DNA of 64,000 nt from Sphaerolaimus hirsutus (Eukaryota > Nematoda > Chromadorea > Monhysterida > Sphaerolaimidae), in assembly GCA_964036195.1 (NCBI GenBank), contig OZ038452.1, forward strand, positions 3,782,001 through 3,846,000. Reading direction: 5' to 3'. Shown in pieces: positions 20,844 through 30,800 of this stretch. The first letter of the stretch is position 1. Each line of letters starts with the position of its first letter. A model generated the notes under the pieces. That model was not told the origin of the DNA. It worked only from the letters and a program-made list of their open reading frames with translations, and made no database searches. Both the position numbers and the translations under genes were made by a program.

Positions 20844-23006
20844 TCAACCGCACACGTGCGCTGCGAAATTGTCGAAAGTTTGGTGCAGCCCGGCGGCCAG
20901 CCGCTCGACGACCCACTGCGCAGACCACACGGCGAAGTGCAGCTGCGACGAGGCGGCCACATCAAAGCGGGCATGATGGGGGCAGTCCCAAGCCCTGTAA
21001 AGTGTAAAGTAAAGTGTCAAATGTAAAGTCAAATGCAAAGTAAAGTGTCAATCAAAAGAAAAAATTAAAAAATTTTATTACCGAACTTTGCATGACAATT
21101 GACACTTTACTTTGCATTTGGCTTTTCATTTGACACTTTACTTTACACTTTACAGGGCTCGGGACTGCCACATAGACGGCCACGGGGACAGGGGCGGGAA
21201 AAGTGACCAAAAAAGTTATGACTGGAATAATGGCTGGGATTATGTAGTTCACTTAACGCCAACGTTCGCACAGAATTGGCAAAGACTTCAGCGACATCAA
21301 AGACATCACACATAGGGTTGGAAAAAAATCGATTTTTTTTAACGACCCCGATTTTTTTTAAAAAAAATCGATTTTTTTAAATAAAAATCGCTGGGGTTGA
21401 AATTAGCCCCAATTATCTCTAAAATCGCCTCTAAAGGTAAGAAAAGCCATATAAATTGATAGGGAGTGCAAACTTATGCTTTATGTTGTAATACAAGTAC
21501 TGTAGAGCTTTAGAAAAGCTTGAAAGTCAGTTATTTTTAAGTTTCAGAGTAATTATCTAGTTATATTTGCAGCGTGAATTACACCTCATCAATCATTTGC
21601 GATTTTGTTTGCAGAAATTACACGTTCTTGCTGAGAACAAAGTAAAAATCATCTTGGGAGTGAACATGAATGCATTTGCATAAATGTTTGATGTTAAAAC
21701 ACATAGCATACAAATGAATACTTTCCGAAATGATTCATGGCCTACCTTACATGCTTAAAAGCACACAGAAATGGGTGCTACACCACCAAATTATTTGAAA
21801 AAGTAATGAAAAAAGCAAATGATGGATTGCTTGCATGAAAATGCGTGCTCGCGCGCAAAATTTTTTGCATTTTACCTAGTGCAAGGGTACCAAAATTTAT
21901 CCCCAGCGATTTTTTTTTAAAAAATCGGTACGGGTGCTGCGATTTTTTTAAATAAAAATCGGAATTTTTTTAAAAAAATCGCTTAAAAAAAATCGCTTGC
22001 CAACCCTAATCACACATCAGCGGTTTCATCACACTATAGAACAGTTCAGCACACCATTTCAACATCACTTCATTCGTCAAAATACCCTATTATTCCCGGC
22101 ATCAATCAACTGTCAAGAATTTACTCACCACTTACACATTCACTTGTCACTTTCTTAAACACACGCTTAAACAGACTTTCTTACCAAACATCAACACCAA
22201 AAACTCAACCCACCAACCACCCCCCCCCAAACCAACCACGCTGAACACGCACAGGTAGGCGAGCGTGGTGGGCAGCAAGAACAGGACGAAGGTGAACAGG
22301 AGCGTGCCGAGCAGCAGCTGCTGCGCGTCCAAGTGCGCCTGGTCGACGCGCGCCCGCAGCTCGTTGTACTTCTTGCCGGCGAACAGACGGAGGAGAGAGC
22401 GCAGCGCGCACGTCTGCAGCTCGAATAGCCTGTGAAAGGCAGGGAGAAATTGAGGGTATTTTAATTGTCTGGGACCGATTTTGCAGATTGTCGAGTGCAC
22501 GACTAGTGAAAGTGATGCGGTGGGTTAAAGTGGAATCGATTATGTCAAATTACAAGTGAACGTAAAGTGACAAGTTCACTTAAAAAGTGACTTGTCAGGT
22601 TTTGTTTGTTGCCACTTTCATTCACAAATCAGATTTATTTTCACATCAAATAGTGCGGAAAAACCCACTTAACAAAATGATTCAAAAACAACACAAAACT
22701 GTTCGCAAAAACTGTAATACCGTATTTCATCAAAATACTGCTACTCCTCGACATAACACCACTCTCAAAAGACCCCCTTGAAAATAAACTCCCCTCGAAG
22801 GTATTCGAGCAAGTACGGTAGTAAAAACCACTTCCTTCAGTCGCACCTGGCGGCGTAGATCCGAAAACAGAACACGTGCACGGCGAGCAGACTGGCGATG
22901 TCGCACAGCAGCGCCAGCTGGGCGCCGATTCCGCCCAAGGCGCACAGCTGCACGCAGAACAGCGCCGCCCAGCCCCAGCCCGCCTGTCGCACAAACGACA
23001 CGTACG
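20844..23006 (-). CDS. PIGQ: GPI GlcNAc-transferase subunit PIG-Q, 3' exons
   Basis: Subunit of the ER complex that transfers GlcNAc to phosphatidylinositol, the first step of GPI-anchor synthesis. Three exons on the minus strand: 23006-22847, 22429-22237 and 20942-20844. The first encodes membrane segments ending HVFCFRIYAAR. The second has the conserved LLRLFAGKKYNELRARVD, LLLGTLLFTFVLFLLPTT and a further hydrophobic stretch. The last encodes LHFAVWSAQWVVERLAAG and a stop at 20844-20846, matching the family segment that follows VFTLLR. Phases (1, 2, 0) and GT-AG borders agree (donors GTGCGA and GTTGGT). Upstream exons should be at higher coordinates but I did not find them. The protein ends earlier than the human one; an unused donor near the stop (GTTGAG) leaves a further exon possible. 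An introner-family MITE lies just 5' of the last acceptor. Confidence 0.82.
20979..21171. mobile_element. Introner-family MITE inside a PIGQ intron
   Basis: Runs from GGGGCAGTCCCAAGCCCTG to GGGCTCGGGACTGCCAC, with GTAAAGTGTAAAGTAAAGTG arms. Flanks are ATG and ATA rather than CWG. It ends 37 bp before the canonical acceptor of the last PIGQ exon, so it is intronic and is not itself the intron boundary. Confidence 0.7.
21313..22008. mobile_element. Inverted-repeat element, AGGGTTGGAAA family
   Basis: Ends AGGGTTGGAAAAAAATCG and CGCTTGCCAACCCT; poly-A/T arms carry AAAAATCGATTTTTT words. Sibling of 19683-20555 and 37037-39586. Sits in the PIGQ intron between 20942 and 22237. Confidence 0.7.
22719..22821. 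mobile_element. Short CCGTATTT-family MITE in PIGQ intron
   Basis: Ends ACCGTATTTCATCAAAATAC and GGTATTCGAGCAAGTACGGT, about 100 bp, ending 26 bp from the exon donor at 22847. Confidence 0.65.
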
Positions 23007-23315
23007 CTGCGGGCGAATTATGGCCTATATCGCGGCAAAGGGGCAGGGGTCGGTCGCACAGACTGTAGTGAATGCGATGTTTACAGTGAATTTTGTGACG
23101 ACGCCAAAAGAATTTTTTACAGTGTCATATCACAGTGTCATTCACTGCCTTTTCACACAAATACGGAACTTTTCCATTAAGATATGACACTTTTTTTTGG
23201 CGTCGTCACAAAATTTACTGTTAACTACTTTTTCTCATTTTTATTGTAATAAACTGTTATTTAGTTGATGGTGAGAATTGATGATTGTCCTTAAACATAT
23301 TCGAGAAAACTGCTT

Positions 23316-24895
23316 ACCGTATTTCCTCGAAATACCCCCCGGGGGGTGATGGTTTCATAGTGGTCCCGAGAGGGGGGGGGGTAAACGAGGGGGGGGGTAT
23401 TTCGAGGGGGGGGGGTTATTATTTCACAAGAAAATTTTTGAAAACCAAGTACGAAATTGTCGTCTGAAACGTACGCAGACGTCGAAAAATGCAACAAAAA
23501 CCGCCATTTATAAGGTTCTGTAGACTAATATTAGTATGTAGATGGTATGTACACTGTTCTAACGTGACACCGACATTGTTTTAACGTGTGTTCAGCAGTA
23601 CACAGAACACAAACTACAGTTATTGTCATGTACGTTCCCTTTACACTCAATTTGGGGGGGGGGTATTTCGAGGGGGGGTGATTGTTTCCAAGGACGTATC
23701 CAGGGGGGGGCGGGGGGGGCTGCAGCCCCCCCCTTCCCGGGGTGAGACAAGAAAAGTCCCGGAAAATGCGATTTTGGGGAGTAATTTTGAAGGTATGCGT
23801 AAAAAATTTTGCGCGCAAGCGCGCAATCTTCCACCACACATAGGTATTTTCAGCAGATCGGTCCCTGTACACGCATATCCCTGAAAATGCCATCAATTGT
23901 GTGCCTGTCGCTGTGTATATAGTATATTTATAAACATATACCGCTGCTCTTGGCGTCAGCGCCAACGCCAATAGCGCCATGGCGTGGCGCCTATAAATGG
24001 CGCCAGCGCCATGGCGCCATCCCGTTACTATGTAGAGAAAATTTTAGGGGGGGGGGGGCTGAGCCCCCCCCGTTCGCGGGGCTCCGTAAACAAACAGCCC
24101 CCCCCGCTCAAAAATCCTGGATACGTCCCTGATTGTTTCATAGTGGTACCGAGAGGCAGTGGCGTAGCCAGGGGGGGGGGCCGGGGGGGGGGCGGCCGCC
24201 CCCCCCCCCCTTCCCGGGCCGGACATAAAAATTGCCGAGAATGCCACTTTTCTATACCGATTTTGTAGGTTGTTTTCAAAAATTTTGCGCGCAAGCGCGC
24301 ATTTCTTTCCTCGCAATCTCTGTTGTTGTTATGTACGTCGCATTAGTATAAATACCGCTTCAAATTACTAAATGCGGTACAAATTTTTTCTTATATTGTA
24401 CCCATTGGCGCCAACGCCGACGCCAATCACGCCATGGCGCGGCGCCTACGAATGGCGCCAGCGCCATAACTCCATTCCGCTATCATAGGGCCAAATTTTA
24501 GGGGGGGGGGGGGCGGCGCCCCCCCCCCTAAAATTTGGCCCCTGTAGTAGGGAACTTGCGCCATGGCGCTGGCGCCATTCGTAGGCGCCGCGCCATGGTG
24601 CCATAGGCGCCACAGACCGCTGTAAATGCATGTATTTTACATTTACATATTTATTTATACAGCGACCTGGACAGGATTGAGTGTATTTTCACCTGGCTTG
24701 AGGCAATCGCGACCTGTGGTATAAAAACGCCTGTAATGTGAAGCACAAATGCGCGCCTGCGCGAAATTTTTTGAAAATTGACCCAAAAATCGTTGCACGA
24801 GAACACATTTGCGTACATGTCTCTGTCTCACCCCGGAAAGGGGGGGGGGGGCGGCCGCCCCCCCCCCCCTGGCTACGCCACTGCTACTTGTGCAC
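23316..24895. mobile_element. Cluster of G/C-run MITEs (CCGTATTT, GTATCCAGG, GTGGCGTAGCC families)
   Basis: At least three nested families. CCGTATTT-family arms begin at 23316 and recur at 23655 and 24135. A GGACGTATCCAGG...CCTGGATACGTCC element spans about 23692-24131. A CAGTGGCGTAGCCAGG...CCTGGCTACGCCACTG element spans about 24155-24885, with an internal GGCGCCATGGCGC palindromic repeat and a GCGCGCAAGCGCGC hairpin. Other copies of the GTATCCAGG family are at 41764-42222 and 43923-44283. Open frames here are rich in Pro/Gly runs and are not genes. Confidence 0.7.
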
Positions 24896-25315
24896 CGGGT
24901 TTACTTGTGCACCGACACACCCCCGTCTGTGTTGAGTCAGTGAAGTCAGTCAGCGGTTGACAACCGAAATTTCCAAAGATGAGAATGTTTTGAAAAAGTT
25001 TGAGTTAACCAGCAGGGAATATTCTTGATCTCCGTCAACAGTAGTTTACGAATAGCTCATCCGGTTAACTAAAATGTGTTTTTACTACATTTGAAACAGT
25101 TTCTAAATTTCAGTTGTCATCTATGTATTGGTCGGTCCGAAAAGTTTTGCAGTTCCTGGAAAGTCTCCCACTAGATCATCCTAGTTTTCAGCCGGTATCG
25201 AAGCCGAAATTTCTAGGCGAAAAATCAGAAAATTTCCACCCGAAATTGCCTCCATAAACACGGAGATACATGGAAATGGCAATCTGCCAAAAAAAAAAAA
25301 CTTTGCCACCGCGAG

Positions 25316-25430
25316 GGAACCCACCTGGAGCGACCGCGGCACGTGTGCCCCCACCTGCGCGCGTGCCTCACCAAGGCGCTGCTGTTCAAGGCCGACTGCA
25401 CGGCCGCCGAGTCAACCCAGCTCATGATCG
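25316..25430 (+). CDS. Unassigned coding exon, plus strand
   Basis: A GC-rich island in AT-rich DNA, open as GTHLERPRHVCPHLRACLTK followed by ALLFKADCTAAESTQLMI, with nearly all third positions C or G as in the window's real exons. A possible acceptor (CCACCGCGAG) precedes it and a GTGCGG donor follows at 25431. The sequence CTCATGATCGGTGCG is tandemly duplicated over the donor, giving two consecutive potential 5' splice sites. I do not recognise the family; the four Cys suggest a small disulfide-bonded domain. The reverse strand is also open with a possible donor, so strand choice rests on protein plausibility only. Neighbouring exons were not found. Confidence 0.45.
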
Positions 25431-25513
25431 GTGCGGCTCATGATCGGTGCGAAACGGCTCGCGAAATATATGCATCGTTGTGTATGAGAATTGGCTGCGG
25501 GCTGGCTTTGATA

Positions 25514-25746
25514 TACCGTATTTGTTTGAATAACTCCCCTGGGGAATTTTCGTCGGACTATTTGATGGGGGGGGGGGTTATTCGGGGGCGTGTTGTTCAA
25601 GGGGAATAGTTGTTATGCGGGATGGCGGGAGTATCCAGAAACTGACACTATCTAAATAAATACTGTATATCCCTGAATAAGTCCTCCATTAAAAACTTCG
25701 GTGGAAAAATAACTCCCCTGGGGTCTTATTCGACGATATACGGTAT
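25514..25746. mobile_element. Two short CCGTATTT-family fragments
   Basis: ACCGTATTTGTTTGAATAAC begins the first (ends near GTTCAAGGGGAATAG at 25608). The second runs from about 25665 (TGTATATCCCTGAATAAGTCC) to CGACGATATACGGTA at 25744. Confidence 0.55.
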
Positions 25747-26460
25747 TCAATTTGTTTCAGCATAATATTCATTGCGCAGTTGTAAGCTATGAGACATTTT
25801 ACTCATTATCATTGATTGATTGATTGTTATGATGTTTATCGTTTATTTATCAGTAAACCCAGATTTTTTAAGTACCATATTAGTGTACTGCACATCAAGC
25901 GTAAATAAATTCAAATAAATGAAATTCAGCAATTCGAATGAACAGTATGCAAACTGAGAGTTTTTTACTAGAAACTACCTTGAACATAAATTGTTACATC
26001 CTCTAGGGTTGGTCAAACATAGGGTGAAATTGGTAAAATGTAACACACAGCTAGCATTCTACAACTTCACATGTCCAAACGCACTATCAATTGAGTACAT
26101 TTCAGCGACTATCGAATACATAAATACAATGGCCAGTAAAATCAAGGCACTGTCGGAATTAAAAGGAACTTTGACTAGGTATCACTATTATTGCTAGCGA
26201 CATTCATGACACATTACTGAAGTGTGCCACTTGACAACCGAAAAAAATTGCACTTGAACGAGGCACAAGTGACGCGATACTTTCTTCAAACAAGGGTGTT
26301 TTCAAAAAAAAACTAAAGTTTGAAAAAAACTAAACAGAATTTCGATACTACTACAGGAAGGCATCGTTTGTAAAAATTTGAGCAGACTTGGCTTTTATCG
26401 TGTTTATAGCGACAGACTGAGAGATAAAGCACTTGTACTTCATGTTTTTTGAATTAGGTA
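25747..26460. other. Intergenic stretch without recognised genes
   Basis: AT-rich, no exon-like GC-rich segments; one short open frame at 25991-26197 has no family features and an AT-rich codon pattern unlike the real exons. Confidence 0.4.
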
Positions 26461-26465
26461 TGGTG

Positions 26466-26986
26466 CAGGGGTCTCGAATGGGGGGGTTGGGGGGGGGGGG
26501 TTACCCCCCCCCAACCCGCCCAGCTATCTATCTATCCCGGAGGCCGCTCAGCTATCTATCTATCCCGGAGGCAAAATTTTGGGCTTCTACCCCCTAAACC
26601 CCCCCCCCCCCAAATCGCTCAGCTATCTACCTATCTGGAGCGATTTTTTAGAAACTATACCCCAATTTTCGCTCAAAATCGCTATTTTTCATACCTATAT
26701 ATAGATTTTCACCTCCAAAATCACTGGTTCATGCGTCTAACTGCCTATTTTCAGCTATTTTAAGTACTATATGCTCTTGAATACCCATTTTGAGCTATTT
26801 TACACCTACTTTTAGCGATTTTTCTCCCTTTTCTTCCTTCTATGCCCCGAAAAAGCCTATATATCGAACCACCACAACCCCCCCCCAAACCCCCCCCAGA
26901 AAATTTTTCAGCTATCTATCCCTCCGGAGGAGCGATTTGCTATCTATCCAACCACTCGGAGGGTCAAAATTCAAGATACCCCTGGT
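26466..26986. mobile_element. CAGGGGTCTCGAATGG-family element
   Basis: Begins GCAGGGGTCTCGAATGGGG, ends GGTCAAAATTCAAGATACCCCTG, and contains repeated AGCTATCTATCTATCCCGGAG. A second copy with the same order of parts is at 57768-58257, and fragments occur at 14520-14640, 28446-28600 and 32805-32925. Confidence 0.6.
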
Positions 26987-26989
26987 ATG

Positions 26990-27225
26990 GTGCCAGGTGA
27001 CAATTGTGATTGACAAATGACAAGTGACGTTTGTCAACTTGTAAAATGACAAGTAAGTCAGTAAGTGATAAGAATTGTTTTGCGTAGAAGCTTAGTATGA
27101 TCCTGTCCCTTACTAAAATGTAAATAAATACGAGTTGTAAACTAAACTGCACCCCCCCCCCTACGACTTTGCGTGATTTATAACTGCACGTGACAATTTA
27201 CAAGATGTGGAATTGCCGCCGAGCA
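26990..27225. mobile_element. Diverged introner-like MITE between genes
   Basis: GTGCCAGGTGACAATTG at the left and CAATTTACAAGATGTGGAATTGCCGCC at the right are imperfect inverted ends, with GACAAATGACAAGTGAC arms. Resembles the CWG family but lacks the CCCAGACCCTG core. Confidence 0.4.
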
Positions 27226-27320
27226 GACGCAAAAAAGTACCAAAAACAACACACAATCGATACATTGCCAAATCTGCCGTCGCACGAATGAAACAGACGC
27301 GAAAATGTTTGTAAATATTT

Positions 27321-27326
27321 TTTATT
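27321..27326 (-). promoter_or_regulatory. Possible polyadenylation signal of SLC25A3
   Basis: AATAAA on the minus strand about 500 bp downstream of the SLC25A3 stop codon. The hexamer is common in AT-rich DNA; position is the only support. Confidence 0.25.
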
Positions 27327-27829
27327 CAGACAAAAAAGTCGACCACATTATTTTTATCCTTAAAAAGTCAAATCACACATTTGCCCGAAAGAAAAAAACA
27401 AAGGAGCTGAACAAAAACGTGAACCTGATAAAAGTTTGAGCGGCGCACACAAGTGCAGTGTGCCCAACTGTGCTACTATTTATGCGCTAAAGGCCGGGGC
27501 ATAGTTTCAGAACGAGACAAAAGCGAACGGAAAATGGATAGCTAATTGACAGTCGTGAATATTGAATTTGCCTTTGAAGATTTGGAATTTTGAAACTTTG
27601 GAATTTTGGCGCTACCCACAGGGTGTCAACTGGTTTCTACGTCAATTCATGGTTTAGTTGACGGGTCACAGGACAATCCAGTTGACCTAGTTGACACTTG
27701 ATACCACTGTCAACTAGCGCGTGTACTGTCTTTCAAAACAACCGCCTTAGCGAACTCGCATTCACGGCGCATTTGTCTCCCGCAACCGCACCAATGCCCT
27801 TCAACACAAAATCATCCTAACCCAGCCCT

Positions 27830-30800
27830 TCACTTGGGCAGTTTGCCCTGCGCCTCCAGTTTCAGCCTCAGACTGTGGGGCATTTCGGGCGGCGGCGGGC
27901 GCGGCAGGGCGAACACCACCTTGACCGTGTCGTAGATAAACCACTGGGCGGCCGTCAGGGTGCCGATCATGATGATGCGCGGGAACAGCCCGCCCCACAA
28001 ACCTGCGTGGGCAATGCAGCGGGATATAGCGTATTTCCTCGAATTACCCCCGGGGGGTTTATTTTTTCAGAGTGAAAATTTTGAGAGAAAAAAGTGAAAA
28101 ATGCAGCAATAACCACCATTTATAAGTTTTTACAGCCTTATATAAGGATGTAGATGGTATAAACGATGTTCTAACGTAACACAGTAAGTGTTTGAACGTC
28201 TGTTACGCATTTCCCGAACCACAAATTCATGGTGCCAATTTTGAGGGGGGTATTTCGAGGGGGGGCGTATTTCGAGGAAATACGGTACATCATGGGTACA
28301 ACGCTATGCTTTTTTATTGATGGAAAAAAATTGAAATCAGGTTTTTTCAAAATCGTCCAACATTTGGGTATAGTGTAAAAATAGGTGTAGGTACGTTAAG
28401 TGTCACATAATATATTGTTATGTCTATTGTGGTCATATTATGACCGTAGCAGGGGTTAAGAATGGGGTGTTGGGTGACCCCCCCCCCCCCACTCAAAATC
28501 GTCCAGCTTTCGCAAGCGGTTTTGAGAAATTTTTCCGGAATGTTCGCTCAAAATCGCTCATTTTCATAAATTTTTACAGATTCTCACCTTCAAAGACCTC
28601 AACCCCCCGCAAACTGACCCATCCATCCGAGCCGCTTGACAATCTTCACCACGCCCGCTTCCCTATCCTTATTCATAACCGAAACCACCGTGTCCGCGGG
28701 GTGGCTCACGATGGCGCAAAAAACGCCCGCTATATAACCGGCTACGAAAGTGACGACCAGGGGGCAGTCCCAGACCCTGTAAAATGCCCTGTAAAATGTC
28801 AAATGTCACGCAAGTGTCAAAAGTTATGTAAAATGCTCTGGGAAATGGTAAACGTTTGCCACTTTCCAGAGCATTTTACACGACTTTTGACACTTTGCGT
28901 GACATTTTACATTTTACAGGGCATTTGACAGGGTCTGGGACTGGCACCAGCTGCTCGGGCTTGGAGCACTCGGAGCGCGGCTTGGGCACCACGAACTTGT
29001 ACAGGGCCTCCAGCGTGCGCTCGAAGCAAGCGAATTTCATCATCGTGTAGGGGATTTGCCTGCGGTTGGGAGGGGGCGGTTTAATGAGGTTCAAACGGGA
29101 TCCGATCCCGAAACCCGATATTTTTCGGGATTTGGCATTCCCGATCCCGAAAAACTTCCCCAATCGGGTCCCAGTTTAGAGCAAAAAAATAGAAAACTAC
29201 ATTTTAATGGAGTTATTTTGTGGTTCCGATGTGTGACTTGATAGAATTGCGAATTTTAACAATGGAAAACTGGAGAAACTAAACTGTTAAAAGTCAAAAT
29301 TCAAAAGCGAAAATCCAATCTGCCTTGAAAAATTTGTTTGCCCCCCCCCCCAAAAAAAAATTCCAAGAACCCCCCGGGCCCTACTCACCTAGCCCACAAA
29401 GTAGGCAGGCTCTTATAGAAGCCCATGAAGCCCTCGGTCCTGTAGATCATGGGCGCGCACTTGCGCAGGATCGTCGGCGCGGTGGAGCTGGTCTGCATGC
29501 GCACCTTGGACGCCTCCATGGGGCACAGCATGATGTCGGCAAGGAACTCGGCGCTCGCGCTCGCCGCCAGGTAGAGGGATGTGCGCCACGTGTAGGAGAG
29601 CTCCTGCGGGGTTAAAGGGGGTGGACAGGAGGTCAGGGTGGGGGGTTAATGGGGGGTGGACAGGGGTGAGGGTGGGGGGCTGGTGGGGGGTGGACAGGGG
29701 GTGAGGGTGGGGTGTTGATGGGGGAAGATTTCAGTTTGATGTACACACACGCACACTAATTGACGGCCGAAATTTCCAATACTGTAGATAAATTTTATTT
29801 GAACAAAAGCAGTTTTGAGGTTACCAGCATGAATTTTTTGATCTCCATCAACGGTAGTTGATGAACAGCTCATTCAATTGCCAATCCCAGACCCTGTAAA
29901 ATGTCAAGCAAAGTGTCAGAAGTCATGTAAAATACCCTGGAAAGTGGCAAACGTGTTTGCCATCTTGCATGACATTTAACATTTTGAAGGGCAGTCTATT
30001 CGAAAATCGACCGATTTATGACATGGTAGGACACGGTAAATTATTGACATTTACCGGTAGTTACATGTAATTTTGTCGCTTTATGTATCTGCATTCTGCT
30101 GTTCCCGTTTTCCCCAGCCAACGGGTTTTAAATTACTAAAAAACTTTATTTTCAAACGTGTTTGCAAAAAAACCCAGTGTCAATGGAACTCAGTAGCGGA
30201 TACTGGGGGGTTGGGGGGTCGGTAAGCCCCTCAAACACACTCAATCCCAGTGCACTAACCTCGCCGAGCATATCCGAGTAGAGCACCTTGAAGATCTCGT
30301 AAAAGCCGAACTTGCCCAAGCCCTGCAGCGAGTAGCCGATGCAAGTGGGCGCCCAGCCGCGCACCAACCCGCGGGTACCCGTCTCGCGGTACGTTACCCG
30401 GAACCCGTGAACCAGGTTCCGGTACTTGGCCTTGTCCACCTGGGGGGGGGGGTCTTTTGATGAATTGGGTTTTGAGAGAGTATTTTTCGCTCGGAATTTT
30501 TTCAGTTGAATCCCGCGAGAATATCCTCAATTGGATCGACCACCGATGTCACTAAAATGGCGATTAAAATGGGCGCGACAAATTTGCCCTCGAATGCAAC
30601 AAACGGCGCCAGAAAAATGTCCATGACCAACAAAAAAATATTTCAACGATTTCAAACAAAAAAGTTTATTTAAAAAAGTTTTTAAAATCTAAAAAAGATG
30701 CGCGCGCACCTGAATGCGGCACTTGACCAGGTCGAGCGGGGTGATGCCCGTGTGCGTCAGGCCGCATGAGATGATGCCGCCGAAGCCGCACAGCGCGAAG

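Noticed and set aside
21052-21252. Minus-strand frame with a hydrophobic start joined to the last PIGQ exon through the MITE
   Set aside because: A canonical acceptor (CGCAG) just before LHFAVWSAQW fits the phase and the family sequence, so the upstream stretch is intronic.
23531-24316. Several Pro/Gly-rich frames on both strands
   Set aside because: They run through poly-G/poly-C MITE arms and have no exon-like codon pattern or splice context.
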